Notes: generated from the sequence alone by a model not told the origin. Positions 18,272 through 27,025 are shown, numbered from the stretch's first letter. The stretch is 64,000 nucleotides of DNA from Microbacterium endophyticum (GCF_011047135.1 NZ_CP049255.1:248001-312000); one strand, 5' to 3'. Numbers and translations: made by a program.

Positions 18272-18961
18272 TTACGAGGTGAGTCGAGTGACCCCGGAGC
18301 GCACGATCGCGCTTCGAACGTCGTCGAGTCGGCGGGCGAGTTCTGGTGCCACGTCCGCCGCGCGTGAACGAGACGAGCTGTCGGTACGCCGAAGAAGCGG
18401 CGTCAACGCGGATTCGATCAATGACACGTCGCGCTCCGCGCTCTGGCGAAGCCCACGAAGGTGCCGCGGCTCGATTCCGTGGCGTTCCAACGCGACGAGC
18501 GAGCGCAAAAGAGCGACGTCTTGCTCTGTGTAGTTCTCGGCTCCCGTGAGCAAACCCATGCTGATTGCTTCGTTGAAGAGTTGAGGCGCAGCCCCAGATG
18601 CCGAAAGCAATTCGTCTCGGCGGTAGCGACGAACCACGGGCGCGATAGAGGGCGGCGCTGCAGCAGGAAGTGCTGGCGTTCGACCAGCGTCGAGCTGCTC
18701 CAGATAGTCCCGAATCATCGCTAGCGGACGAAAATGGTCTCGTTGCAGCGTGAGCGCGAGGCGCAACCTATCGACGTCGCGGGCGGAGAACTTGCGGTAT
18801 CCCGATTCGGTCCGCTGAGGCGTGACGATTCCCTGCTCTTCGAGAAACCGCAGTTTACTCGCCGATAAGCCTGGGAATTCCGGACTCAGGCGCGCTAGCA
18901 CCTGACCGATGCTCAGCACTCCCCCGGACGCAGCGCGGCCGTGGGCGGATGCGGCCGCCAT
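18272..18961 (-). CDS. ftsR: MerR-family division regulator FtsR
   Basis: A 229-residue MerR-like protein with its helix-turn-helix at about residues 16-60 (LSIGQVLARLSPEFPGLSA, RFLEEQGIVTPQRTESGYR). The central QRDHFRPLAMIRDYLEQLD and its place directly after garA match FtsR/Rv1828, which in corynebacteria activates ftsZ expression. The ATG at 18961 overlaps the garA stop (TGATG), showing translational coupling. A C-terminal effector-like region of about 110 residues, including SMGLLTGAENYTEQDVALL, is typical. Assignment rests on family resemblance and synteny. Confidence 0.88.
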   Translation of the reverse strand: MAAASAHGRAASGGVLSIGQVLARLSPEFPGLSASKLRFLEEQGIVTPQRTESGYRKFSARDVDRLRLALTLQRDHFRPLAMIRDYLEQLDAGRTPALPAAAPPSIAPVVRRYRRDELLSASGAAPQLFNEAISMGLLTGAENYTEQDVALLRSLVALERHGIEPRHLRGLRQSAERDVSLIESALTPLLRRTDSSSRSRAADVAPELARRLDDVRSAIVRSGVTRLTS

Positions 18962-19431
18962 CAGCCTTCCGTTGTGCGGGGAAGATCAGCCGGAGAAACG
19001 AAAAGCGTAAGTCGGAATTTGCCGATTCGTACTTCATCGCCGTTTGCGAGCGCGACGCGGTCCACTCGTTCACCATCGACGTAAGTGCCGTTGAGTGAAC
19101 GCTGATCGACAATCTCAAAAACCGATCCGGCACGCGTGATTTCCGCGTGTCTGCGAGACACAGTTACATCGTCGAAGAAGATATCGGCGTCAGGGTGTCG
19201 TCCGACCGTGGTCACGTCGGTGTCGAGCAGGTACCGCGCGCCCGCTGTAGGACCGGAGCGAACGATCAAAAGCGCTGCGTTACTGGGCAGCGCCTCGATA
19301 GCTTCCATCTCGGTGGTGCTCAAATCGGCGCCGAACGGAACGAACGAGAGATCGGCTTCGTGACCGAATGTCTCTGTCGTGTCGCTGTTCTGCGATGCGG
19401 GCCCGGGCTCAGGCCGAAGGTTATCTGTCAC
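18961..19431 (-). CDS. garA: FHA-domain metabolic switch protein GarA/OdhI
   Basis: A 156-residue phospho-switch that in relatives inhibits 2-oxoglutarate dehydrogenase and adjusts glutamate metabolism. The FHA domain spans about 50-145, with the phosphothreonine-binding blocks VGRHPDADIFFDDVTVSRRH and RSLNGTYVDGE. The N-terminal tail has a double threonine, T18-T19 in SDTTETF, corresponding to the ETT segment that kinases phosphorylate in GarA, although the flanking residues differ from the mycobacterial motif. A GTG start with AGGAGG upstream is clear. PknL in this window or PknB/PknG elsewhere could be the kinase. Confidence 0.9.
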   Translation of the reverse strand: MTDNLRPEPGPASQNSDTTETFGHEADLSFVPFGADLSTTEMEAIEALPSNAALLIVRSGPTAGARYLLDTDVTTVGRHPDADIFFDDVTVSRRHAEITRAGSVFEIVDQRSLNGTYVDGERVDRVALANGDEVRIGKFRLTLFVSPADLPRTTEG

Positions 19432-19656
19432 GCGCGCCTCCTCTCGGTTCAGACTAGCCGAACATCTCTGTGCGAAATTAATGAAATTCGCCCCGGCATC
19501 CTTGGCACTGTCTTTTGCTCAGCGCAAAAAAGGGCAGTGACGTAGTGCAACCGGATGGGGTCATTCGAACCTACGCATTCGAGGGCCGCCGTGTCCACTC
19601 AAGAGCGAATTTCGTCGCAGAAACGTCGCCATCACGCGGGTAGGGTCGTACGCGTG

Positions 19657-20274
19657 ATGTTTACCTCCCGCGCCCGTGCCGGTTTTGCCGGTGTTGCCTT
19701 GGCACTCGCTTCGGTTTTTTTGATCGCGGCCCCGGCTTCCGCACACGATGAACTCATCGCGACAGATCCTGCGGTTGATTCGACGCTTGATGCCCTACCG
19801 GCCGAGCTCACTCTCAGCTTTAGCGGTGAGTTGATCAACGACGGCAATTCGACGGTAATCGAAGTCACCGACAGCGCCGGCACCGATTTGACCGGCGGGG
19901 ATCTCGAGGTCACCGGGGCGATAGTGCGGCAGCCACTTGCGGGAAGCGCCAGCGGAGATATCACCGTGCTGTGGCGCGTTGTTTCAAGCGACGGCCACCC
20001 CATTTCGGGCGAGTATCACTTCACGGTCGCATCCGACCCAACGAATTCTCCTAGTGCTGTCACGCCGACACCCGAAACCACAGTTCCTGCTGAATCTGCG
20101 ACCCCAGAGTCCGGTGCGCCTGAAGCGGTCTCGCCTACGCCCGCCGATTCAGCGACCGGCTCGAGCTCGCTCGTGCCGTGGATCATCGTCGGTGTGCTCC
20201 TTCTTCTCGCCATCGGCGCCACCGTCGTCGTCGTACTCTCTCGGCGGCGACCTGGCGGTCCTACCGAACGCTAG
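19657..20274 (+). CDS. Secreted, membrane-anchored CopC-domain protein
   Basis: A 205-residue protein with a signal peptide ending APASA just before the histidine of HDELIATDP; in CopC proteins the mature N-terminal His is a copper ligand. The CopC beta-sandwich runs from about 30 to 125 and includes SSDGHPISGEYHFTV, the second histidine-containing motif. A Pro/Thr/Ala-rich linker and a C-terminal membrane helix (about 174-196) followed by RRR anchor it outside the cell. A CopD partner is not adjacent, so the role in copper binding or supply is inferred. Start could also be the GTG 3 bases upstream. Confidence 0.85.
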   Translation: MFTSRARAGFAGVALALASVFLIAAPASAHDELIATDPAVDSTLDALPAELTLSFSGELINDGNSTVIEVTDSAGTDLTGGDLEVTGAIVRQPLAGSASGDITVLWRVVSSDGHPISGEYHFTVASDPTNSPSAVTPTPETTVPAESATPESGAPEAVSPTPADSATGSSSLVPWIIVGVLLLLAIGATVVVVLSRRRPGGPTER

Positions 20275-20277
20275 GCT
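20272..20277 (+). promoter_or_regulatory. Probable -10 box for leaderless lpd
   Basis: TAGGCT, with its first base pair overlapping the end of the copC-like gene, is followed by 6 bases and the lpd ATG. No ribosome site is visible. Confidence 0.55.
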
Positions 20278-20283
20278 TAGACC

Positions 20284-21684
20284 ATGCCTCACTACGACGT
20301 CGTCATTCTCGGCGCGGGTCCCGGCGGATACGTCGCGGCCGTGCGCAGTGCACAGCTCGGACTGTCCACCGCCATCATCGAAGAGAAATACTGGGGCGGT
20401 GTTTGCCTGAACGTGGGCTGCATCCCCTCCAAAGCGCTGCTCAAGAACGCAGAGCTTGCCCACACACTTCAGCACAAAGCCAAGCTCTTCGGCATTTCTG
20501 GCGAAGTCTCGATGGATTACGGCGTCGCGTTCGATCGCAGCCGCACCGTCGCCGAAGGTCGTGTCAAAGGTGTTCACTTCTTGATGAAGAAGAACAAGGT
20601 CACCGAATATAACGGCCGTGGCGCTTTCCTCGATGCCAATACTGTTGAGGTAACGAAGGCAGACGGCGGTAAAGAAACCGTGACGTTCGACAACGCGATC
20701 CTCGCCACGGGGTCGACCGTGCGATTGCTTCCCGGCGTGACCCTCAGCGAAAACGTCGTGACCTACGAAGAACAGATCATGACGCGTGATCTTCCTCGGT
20801 CGATCGTGATCGTCGGCGCAGGCGCGATCGGTATGGAATTCGCGTACGTCATGAAGAACTTCGGCGTGGATGTAACGATCATCGAGTTCCTCGATCGTGC
20901 CCTTCCCAACGAAGATGCCGACGTTTCGAAGGAAATCCAAAAGCAGTACCGCAACCTCGGCGTGAACATTCTCACGTCGACGAAGGTAGAATCTGTCGTC
21001 GATTCCGGCGACAAGGTCACTGTCACGTACTCCGGCAATAAAGACGGCGTGCAGTCGACAATCGAGGCTGACAAGGTGCTCATGTCTATCGGCTTCGCTC
21101 CGCGCGTTGAAGGTTTTGGACTTGAGAAGACCGGCGTTGAGCTCACCGAGCGTGGCGCCATCGCTATCGACGACTACATGCGCACGAACGTCCCCCACAT
21201 CTACGCGATCGGTGACGTCACCGCGAAGCTCCAGCTCGCCCACGTGGCCGAAGCTCAGGGCGTTGTGGCAGCGGAGACCATCGGCAAGGCCGAAACGATG
21301 CCGCTCGGTGACTACCGCATGATGCCGCGTGCAACATTCTGTTCGCCTCAGGTCGCGTCCTTCGGACTTACCGAAGCGCAAGCACGAGAGACGGGCCGCG
21401 AACTCAAAATCTCGACGTTCCCCTTCATGGCGAATGGAAAAGCGCATGGGCTCGGCGAGCCCGTTGGCTTCGTCAAGCTCATCGCTGACGCCGAACACCT
21501 GGAGCTTCTCGGTGGCCACCTTATTGGGCCCGATGTCTCTGAACTTCTTCCCGAGCTCACGCTCGCCCAGAAGTGGGACCTGACGGCTCTTGAGCTCGCG
21601 CGCAATGTGCACACGCACCCCACGTTGAGTGAAGCGCTCCAGGAAGCATTCCATGGGCTCGCGGGTCACATGATTAATATGTGA
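20284..21684 (+). CDS. lpd: Dihydrolipoyl dehydrogenase (E3)
   Basis: The FAD-dependent E3 subunit that reoxidises dihydrolipoamide in pyruvate and 2-oxoglutarate dehydrogenase complexes. At 466 residues it has full family length: FAD motif [11 protein letters not shown] (10-20), redox-active disulfide C41-C46 in [16 protein letters not shown]-binding [11 protein letters not shown] near 178, and the C-terminal HTHPTLSEA with the catalytic His-Glu pair contributed across the dimer. The start fits a leaderless mRNA. It lies near garA, whose product controls the 2-oxoglutarate dehydrogenase complex, but the gap makes common regulation uncertain. Confidence 0.96.
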   Translation: MPHYDVVILGAGPGGYVAAVRSAQLGLSTAIIEEKYWGGVCLNVGCIPSKALLKNAELAHTLQHKAKLFGISGEVSMDYGVAFDRSRTVAEGRVKGVHFLMKKNKVTEYNGRGAFLDANTVEVTKADGGKETVTFDNAILATGSTVRLLPGVTLSENVVTYEEQIMTRDLPRSIVIVGAGAIGMEFAYVMKNFGVDVTIIEFLDRALPNEDADVSKEIQKQYRNLGVNILTSTKVESVVDSGDKVTVTYSGNKDGVQSTIEADKVLMSIGFAPRVEGFGLEKTGVELTERGAIAIDDYMRTNVPHIYAIGDVTAKLQLAHVAEAQGVVAAETIGKAETMPLGDYRMMPRATFCSPQVASFGLTEAQARETGRELKISTFPFMANGKAHGLGEPVGFVKLIADAEHLELLGGHLIGPDVSELLPELTLAQKWDLTALELARNVHTHPTLSEALQEAFHGLAGHMINM

Positions 21685-21707
21685 GTCGAACCCGACGTAA
21701 AAACCAT

Positions 21708-21744
21708 TGACGCCGCCCCCGAACGAAGCCGGGGGGCGGCGTCA
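21708..21744 (+). terminator. Terminator after lpd
   Basis: A 13-bp GC-rich stem (21708-21720 with 21732-21744) followed by GTGTTTGTG lies 24 bases after the lpd stop. The weak T tract suggests moderate strength. It may also serve the converging CYTH gene. Confidence 0.75.
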
Positions 21745-21769
21745 GTGTTTGTGAAGCGATGCCGCGGGT

Positions 21770-22408
21770 CTAACGACCTAAAGCTCGTCCAAGCTTTGAA
21801 TCGGATGCCGCAGCCCGACCTCCGACGCTCGCAACAAGATCATCGACCCGTGCAAAAAAAGCAGAGCTGTCTTCTGGCGCGGCGGGACCGAGCTCGACTT
21901 CCCACTCTCGCCATGACGTTTCCGTACCCGTCCGCTCTGCGCGCGCAGATACGCGATCATCGACGACCTCAGCGATGAGCGCGCCCTCTGCGTCTCGCAG
22001 CGCATACGCGGTGCGCCGGTTTCTGATTCGAGCGAGCGGGAGAAACTCGCCGCTCGCCCACTCTGCTGCGGCTGCGACGACTGCGGCAGGAACAGCGGCT
22101 GAATCGGCATCCTGATCGTCGAGCGGCCAGTGCGATTCGTGTCTTCCCTCAGCGGCAGATGCCTTGATATGCCAGCCTTCGTCCGGTCCGCCCGTTCGCC
22201 GCCTGATCGCGACGCGTGCACGGGAGAGCTCCATGTCGGCCGTATCAAAGTACCGTGCGTCGAGCTCGCGCACCTCCGGTTCTCCGACCGACGCAACACC
22301 GGGAAGAAGGCTCCACGCCGGTAGCGGTGTGGAGTCTTCGACGTCGTAGGTATTCTCTACTTCGAAGGACCTTTTCGGCTGCGCGTGTGCGTCGTCATGC
22401 ACCGTCAA
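21770..22408 (-). CDS. CYTH-domain (triphosphate tunnel) protein with altered signature
   Basis: A 212-residue CYTH protein. These tunnel enzymes bind or hydrolyse triphosphates, including inorganic polyphosphate. The tunnel motifs ARYFDTADMELSRARVAIRR, RTGGPDEGWHIK and WEVELG are clear. The defining N-terminal ExExK motif reads EVENT here (residues 17-21), so the catalytic lysine is replaced by threonine, which could weaken metal-triphosphate hydrolysis. There is no C-terminal CHAD domain. The ATG overlaps the stop of the 75-residue gene upstream (ATGA), so both are made together. Substrate unknown. Confidence 0.82.
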   Translation of the reverse strand: MTVHDDAHAQPKRSFEVENTYDVEDSTPLPAWSLLPGVASVGEPEVRELDARYFDTADMELSRARVAIRRRTGGPDEGWHIKASAAEGRHESHWPLDDQDADSAAVPAAVVAAAAEWASGEFLPLARIRNRRTAYALRDAEGALIAEVVDDRVSARAERTGTETSWREWEVELGPAAPEDSSAFFARVDDLVASVGGRAAASDSKLGRALGR

Positions 22409-22632
22409 TCGTTTCGATCATCCGGGTTCGGGTCGATCGGTTCGGTCGATTCCACGAAAGAAAAAGCAATCTCGGTGGGTCCGTCATGGTCACCGGTGTT
22501 CACCGGTTCACCCTCTCGCCGGTAGACGACCTGTCCCTCGCTGTAAGGAACGATAAGGGAATCTTCAACGCCCGGCTCGAGGGGCATTACCTGCCCGTCG
22601 AGCGGGCCTCCAGAAAGTCGCGCAATAGCCAT
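22405..22632 (-). CDS. Small conserved-looking hypothetical protein upstream of the CYTH gene
   Basis: A 75-residue acidic protein starting MAIARLSGGPLDGQVMPLEP. I do not recognise a named domain. The N-terminal GGPLDGQ and the later VVYRREGEP suggest a small all-beta protein such as those often found as short companions in actinobacteria. There is no signal or membrane segment. The ATG is placed 6 bases after TAGGCT, matching the leaderless pattern, which supports it as a real gene, as does the 4-base overlap with the CYTH gene. Confidence 0.75.
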   Translation of the reverse strand: MAIARLSGGPLDGQVMPLEPGVEDSLIVPYSEGQVVYRREGEPVNTGDHDGPTEIAFSFVESTEPIDPNPDDRND

Positions 22633-22638
22633 GCATCC

Positions 22639-22644
22639 AGCCTA
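22639..22644 (-). promoter_or_regulatory. Probable -10 box for the leaderless 75-residue gene
   Basis: On the minus strand TAGGCT is followed by GGATGC and then the ATG at 22632. It lies 10 bases from the facing TAGGCT box that serves the amidotransferase gene, so two divergent promoters share a 34-base gap. Confidence 0.55.
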
Positions 22645-22654
22645 GTCCGCGCCA

Positions 22655-22660
22655 TAGGCT
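22655..22660 (+). promoter_or_regulatory. Probable -10 box for the leaderless amidotransferase gene
   Basis: TAGGCT is followed by GTAAGG and the ATG at 22667. GTAAGG is too close to serve as a normal ribosome binding site, favouring a leaderless mRNA. Confidence 0.5.
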
Positions 22661-22666
22661 GTAAGG

Positions 22667-23398
22667 ATGAAGCCGTTTGTTCTGCTAGCGACGCGCGCAG
22701 AAGACGTTCCCGCGGACGAGGAATACGAACTTTTCCTGCGTTATAGCGGATTGACCTCTTCAGAATTGCAGCGTGTACGGCTCGAAGCCGGTCGCATGCC
22801 CGCGATCGACCTGGATGCCATTTCGGGGATCTTTCTCGGTGGCGGGCCTTTTAATTCATCTGATCCAGATGCCCAAAAGTCAGCTGTACAGCGTCGCGTT
22901 GAGTCGGAGATTGCCATCCTGCTCGACGAGGTCGTTGCTCGCGACTTCCCATTCCTGGGCGCGTGCTACGGCGTCGGAACACTCGGAGCGCAACAGGGCG
23001 CAGTTATCGACCGGCATTTCGCCGAACCCATCAGCGTCGTTGACGTTGTGCTGAGCGAGGCTGGCGAACACGATCCGCTGTGCGCCGCGCTCCCACCTGT
23101 TTTCTCGGCGTTCGTAGGACACAAGGAGGCAATCCGAAGTTTGCCGGACACCGCCACAGTCCTCGCGTCGTCAGCGAGTTGCCCGGTGCAAATGTTTCGT
23201 GTCGGCACGAACGTGTATGCAACTCAGTTTCATCCCGAACTTGATGTGGCGGGAATTACCACGCGTATCCACGCCTACGCGTCTTACGGCTACTTCGGCG
23301 TCGATGAGATCGAGATGACTCTTGCTGGGGTAAATCGCGCTCCCGTGACTCACCCCGCGGCACTTCTCAGCGCATTCGCGGCACGTTACGCCCGCTGA
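22667..23398 (+). CDS. Class I glutamine amidotransferase-like protein
   Basis: A 243-residue stand-alone amidotransferase related to the glutaminase half of GMP synthase. The nucleophile elbow is FLGACYGVGTLG with Cys near 104, and the catalytic His-Glu pair is in QFHPELDV near 190. It would release ammonia from glutamine, but no synthetase partner is adjacent, and many such stand-alone members hydrolyse other gamma-glutamyl bonds. The last 13 bases overlap the 3' end of the BrkB-type gene on the other strand. The start is probably leaderless. Confidence 0.87.
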   Translation: MKPFVLLATRAEDVPADEEYELFLRYSGLTSSELQRVRLEAGRMPAIDLDAISGIFLGGGPFNSSDPDAQKSAVQRRVESEIAILLDEVVARDFPFLGACYGVGTLGAQQGAVIDRHFAEPISVVDVVLSEAGEHDPLCAALPPVFSAFVGHKEAIRSLPDTATVLASSASCPVQMFRVGTNVYATQFHPELDVAGITTRIHAYASYGYFGVDEIEMTLAGVNRAPVTHPAALLSAFAARYAR

Positions 23399-24420
23399 CT
23401 CTCGGAAATCTCGGCCGCGCGCGCCTGGCGGAGTTCCTCTGTCGCAAGAATCACGACCTTCTGAGCGCGGTTCACTCGTCGCTCGGCGAACGTCTTCGCT
23501 CGTTGCCTCGAGTAGGCGCGGTCGGCCTCGTCTTCGACACCGGTGATGATGTACGACGCTGCGATAAGGATCACTTGGGAAGACAGGTTGATCCACAGCA
23601 ACAGGGCAATGAGTGAAGCAAATGATGCAAGGAGAGGATTAGAGCCCGCACCACGCACGAAAAGCCCGGACAGTTCCTGTAGTGCGAGCAGACCGATTCC
23701 GCCCAAGATCGCTCCCGGCCAAAGCGCACGCACGGATGGACGTAGCCCGGAAAGCACGCGAAAGAGGACCGCGATCACGGCGGCGTCGAGCAAAAAGACC
23801 ACGACGAGGGAAATGACCTTGGTCGCGACGGTGGTCACGGGATTCTCGTCTTGAATTCCTATCAAACTAAGTAGCGTGCTGATCGAGGCGGTGCCAAGGA
23901 CTGTCGCGACGGCCGATGCCAGAAGCGCGGCTCCGATCCCTACTGCCAACGCCAAATTGCGCAACAGAACCCAATAGAACGCGACGTCATCGTGCATGCG
24001 GTCGCCCAACTGCCGGAACGCGATTCGTAGCGACGTGATCGCCCCAATAGCTGCACCTACAAGAGCGACAACGGATATGACACCCGCGATCGAGAGTCCT
24101 GCCGTGAATTGAAGATTTTCGGGGTCGATCAACTTGTCTTTGCCTACGAGTCCTGGCACGACGGAGTTCACAGCTGATATCAGCGCGTCCCAGGCTTGCG
24201 GGTTCCCCTGTAACCAGAGCCCCGCAATCGAGAACCCGAGGAGGACGGCAGCAAAAACGCTGAACAATGCGCGATATGTCACTGAGTCCGCGAGTTGAAC
24301 CCCGCGATGCTCGCTGTAGAGCAGAAAAGCTCGTACGGGCTTCCGCCCCAGTGCCCACGAGATCACCCGGGCCACGAAGGACTGCTGACTCGGTGAGGTT
24401 GTCGCTCCGGATTCGGTCAT
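23386..24420 (-). CDS. YihY/BrkB-family membrane protein
   Basis: An integral membrane protein of 344 residues with about six membrane segments, including SVTYRALFSVFAAVLLGFSI and IALLLWINLSSQVILIAASYI. The family was once called ribonuclease BN but is now regarded as a membrane protein of unknown, possibly transport-related, function. The cytoplasmic C-terminal tail is rich in Arg and Ala. The ATG at 24420 is preferred over an upstream in-frame start because TAACCT lies 7 bases before it and the hydrophobic core begins soon after. It converges with and overlaps the amidotransferase gene by 13 bases. Confidence 0.85.
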   Translation of the reverse strand: MTESGATTSPSQQSFVARVISWALGRKPVRAFLLYSEHRGVQLADSVTYRALFSVFAAVLLGFSIAGLWLQGNPQAWDALISAVNSVVPGLVGKDKLIDPENLQFTAGLSIAGVISVVALVGAAIGAITSLRIAFRQLGDRMHDDVAFYWVLLRNLALAVGIGAALLASAVATVLGTASISTLLSLIGIQDENPVTTVATKVISLVVVFLLDAAVIAVLFRVLSGLRPSVRALWPGAILGGIGLLALQELSGLFVRGAGSNPLLASFASLIALLLWINLSSQVILIAASYIITGVEDEADRAYSRQRAKTFAERRVNRAQKVVILATEELRQARAAEISESQRA

Positions 24421-24483
24421 ACCGACCAGGTTAGCTGCCTGGCGCACTGAGTCTCGCGCGGTTGACACACTCGAGCAGTGCTC

Positions 24484-24981
24484 TTAAACGACTCTCAATC
24501 CATGAAGGAAACTCCCCACGCCAACAGCGATCCCACACCATGCTCCACCCAGCATGAAGGGACCGAACGGGATACGAGATTCGCGTGTCACGCGCCGAAG
24601 CGCCAACATCATCACCGTAAAGAGTCCGCCGAGGACGAATGCCGCCGCACCGCCCACGACGAAAGGCACCCAGCCGATGAACCCCAGCAGAAGACCGATG
24701 ATTCCCGCGAGTTTGACGTCGCCCCCGCCCATTCCTGCGCCCGGAAGTGCTCTGAGAATCGCGTAGAAGCCAAACAGGAGCGCTCCGCAGATCAACGCGC
24801 GAAAAAGGGCGTTCCAGGGGGTACCGGTCGCGCAACTCAGCAGTAGGAGCGAGACAAGAACCGGGTACGACGGAAGAACAATGCGATTTGGCAGCCGATG
24901 CGTCCGCACATCGACAGTCGCCAACGCACAGCTGATGAGTGCGAACCCGACGAGGATGGCGAAGAAGACTGCGGTGTTCAT
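24484..24981 (-). CDS. Type IV prepilin-type peptidase (A24 family)
   Basis: A short membrane aspartyl peptidase of 165 residues with about six membrane spans. The catalytic aspartates are in DVRTHRLPNRI (about residues 24-34) and GMGGGDVKLAG (near 86). It lacks the N-terminal methylase domain of PilD, like the TadV/CpaA type. It would cleave prepilin leader peptides, but no pilin or tad gene is in this window. The ATG at 24981 is preferred; an upstream TTG would add an unlikely basic stretch. It lies 22 bases after the L,D-transpeptidase gene and may share its message. Confidence 0.88.
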   Translation of the reverse strand: MNTAVFFAILVGFALISCALATVDVRTHRLPNRIVLPSYPVLVSLLLLSCATGTPWNALFRALICGALLFGFYAILRALPGAGMGGGDVKLAGIIGLLLGFIGWVPFVVGGAAAFVLGGLFTVMMLALRRVTRESRIPFGPFMLGGAWCGIAVGVGSFLHGLRVV

Positions 24982-25003
24982 GTCGTAGGCCAGAGAGGAA
25001 TGA

Positions 25004-25927
25004 CTATGCCGAGACGACGACGAGCGTCCCTGGCGGAAGCTCGGCAAGGCGGTCGATCGCCTCAGGGGCGAGCCTCAGGCATCCGTTTGAAATTTCTCCC
25101 GACCGTTCATCGTGATAGTGAAAAGCAGTTATCGCGACGTTCGCATGAGAAAACCCCGCGAGAGTCGGAGACTGCGCAGAGAGATAGACCAGCGGGTGGC
25201 CACGCGTGTAGCCGAAATCAGGCACGGTGCGCGTCATCATGATGAACATTCGCCCCGTCGGGGTGGGAGTATCCAGCGTGCCGGAACCGAAGTCTGTCGC
25301 GATGCGCTCGCTGCCGCCCCCGCCCACGATGTCGATGGTTCGCGCACTCAAGCTGACTTCGACATGCGAGTCGAGCGTCGTGAGCGTCACATCCGCTGCG
25401 CGTATCCAGCCGAATGTCTGTGCAGAACTTTGCTCAGGCGGCACACCAGCTCGCCCCACAAGAAGCACTTTCACCCAGTGGTCTTGAGCTTCGACGACCG
25501 GAACAACCGTGCCTTCAAAGGTTTGCGTCTGTGGCAAGAAAGCAACCGGGGGCGCACCAGGGTCAGCAAAGACCGGGGCACCGGCGGCGCCTGGCTGCGC
25601 TACTTGCCCCGTCGATCCGCCAAAAGGATCGTCATCTCGGGGAAGCGCTGGATTGACCGAAAATACGTCAACGACGGGAAGCGATGAGATGTCGTAGATC
25701 TCGGTATTCTCCGGAAAACCTGTCTCAGTCGGTGTCGTAGTGGGGCTCGGCGTTGAAGGGCTTGGTTTCGACGTCGATTCTCCGGCTGTCGGAACCGTGC
25801 TTGCTACCGGCGCTCCCCCAAAGAAAACCGCAAGCAGAATGGCGCCCGCAAGAGCTGCCACGACGACGATCGAAAGGACCAACGTGATGACTCTTCGATT
25901 TCGCGCGCGCACTGCGGTTGCCATCAT
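25004..25927 (-). CDS. L,D-transpeptidase (YkuD domain), membrane-anchored
   Basis: A 307-residue cell-wall enzyme that forms or exchanges 3-3 peptidoglycan cross-links. An N-terminal signal anchor (about 12-36) is followed by a Pro/Ser/Thr-rich linker, a small SH3-like part and the YkuD domain (about 190-307) with the catalytic motif ending SNGCLRL, C283, preceded by FHYHDERSG. The mature domain lies outside the membrane. The start could be either of the two first methionines. Between it and the aldo/keto reductase there are 57 bases with no obvious signal. Confidence 0.9.
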   Translation of the reverse strand: MMATAVRARNRRVITLVLSIVVVAALAGAILLAVFFGGAPVASTVPTAGESTSKPSPSTPSPTTTPTETGFPENTEIYDISSLPVVDVFSVNPALPRDDDPFGGSTGQVAQPGAAGAPVFADPGAPPVAFLPQTQTFEGTVVPVVEAQDHWVKVLLVGRAGVPPEQSSAQTFGWIRAADVTLTTLDSHVEVSLSARTIDIVGGGGSERIATDFGSGTLDTPTPTGRMFIMMTRTVPDFGYTRGHPLVYLSAQSPTLAGFSHANVAITAFHYHDERSGEISNGCLRLAPEAIDRLAELPPGTLVVVSA

Positions 25928-25984
25928 GAATCTATGTTCCGGGGCGATTGGCGAGCGCGCAAGAGACGAGCCCTCTGGTTGCGG

Positions 25985-26980
25985 CTACCACTGTGGATGA
26001 ATCTGAGCCCGCAGTCGTGCGTCGTAGACGGCGTGAACGGCAGCATCGAACCGAGAGAGGTCAACGTCAGTGCTCGCGATAAGGGAGACTGCCTCCGCGT
26101 TGCTGCGAGCTTGCTTTTCGTTGCGAGCGCCAGGAATCACGCTCGTGACACCTGGCTGCGATGCAATCCACGCGATTGTCGCTGCGGGCAGCGACACGCC
26201 TTCGGGTAGCGCTCCCGCGAGTTCGGATGCCGCGGCGAGCCCGGTCTCGTAGTCGACCCCCGAGAACGTCTCTCCCTTGTCGAACGCCGATCCGTCCCTG
26301 TTGTAAGAGCGGTGATCGTTCGGCGCGAAGCTCGTGCCCGATGTGTACTTGCCCGACAACAGGCCGGATGCCAGCGGCACACGTGCAAAAATCGCTACGC
26401 CCGCTGCGAGAGCCGCTGGCAGCACTTCGTCGAGCGGTTTCAACCGGAAGGGGTTGACAATGATCTGGACGTTGGTGACCCCTGGATGAGCTATCGCATT
26501 CATGGCCTGATCGCACGTTTCGACCGAGACGCCGTACGCCGCGATGGCTCCTGCTTCGACGAGCGTGTCAAGAAGGGCGTACGTGTCGTCGTCGGAGATG
26601 ACTGCGCTCGGCGGGCAGTGCAGCTGCACGAGGTCGAGCGTGTCCACACCGAGGTTTCGACGGGATCGCTCCGTCCACTGCCGGAAGTTGTCGAGAGTGT
26701 AGTTCTCGGGCAGCTGTTCTTGACGTCTTCCCATCTTCGTCGCGACGGTGACGGCTTTCTGCCCCTGATTCGCGAGGAAGCGCCCGATGATGGCTTCCGA
26801 TCGACCATCTCCGTATACATCGGCCGTGTCGAAAAATGTGACGCCGGCGTCAACTGAAGCGGCAAGAACAGCTGTGGCATCCGCTTCGTCTACCGAACCC
26901 CAGTCGGCTCCTAGTTGCCATGTACCGAGGCCCACTGCGGAGATCAGGCGGCCGGTCGATGCAAGAGCGCGTTGCTGCAT
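25985..26980 (-). CDS. Aldo/keto reductase
   Basis: A TIM-barrel NADPH-dependent oxidoreductase of 331 residues. The catalytic tetrad is visible as D51 and Y56 (DTADVYGDGRSE), K82 (VATKMG) and a His near 116 (VQLHCPP). The C-terminal SVIPGARNEKQARSN is the cofactor-binding site. AAAGGAC precedes the ATG by 5 bases, which rules out the longer ORF. The family acts on many aldehydes and ketones; substrate cannot be inferred. It is the same strand as the PBP4-like gene, 45 bases upstream. Confidence 0.92.
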   Translation of the reverse strand: MQQRALASTGRLISAVGLGTWQLGADWGSVDEADATAVLAASVDAGVTFFDTADVYGDGRSEAIIGRFLANQGQKAVTVATKMGRRQEQLPENYTLDNFRQWTERSRRNLGVDTLDLVQLHCPPSAVISDDDTYALLDTLVEAGAIAAYGVSVETCDQAMNAIAHPGVTNVQIIVNPFRLKPLDEVLPAALAAGVAIFARVPLASGLLSGKYTSGTSFAPNDHRSYNRDGSAFDKGETFSGVDYETGLAAASELAGALPEGVSLPAATIAWIASQPGVTSVIPGARNEKQARSNAEAVSLIASTDVDLSRFDAAVHAVYDARLRAQIHPQW

Positions 26981-27025
26981 GAGATGTCCTTTCGGCGGGT
27001 GCTGTCGTTGCAACCGCTCTCCACG

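Noticed and set aside
20149..21669. A 506-residue open frame on the minus strand opposite lpd
   Set aside because: It lies antisense to a complete, motif-intact lpd gene. It shows no recognisable domain or ribosome site and has the His/Asp/Arg-rich composition typical of shadows of GC-rich genes.
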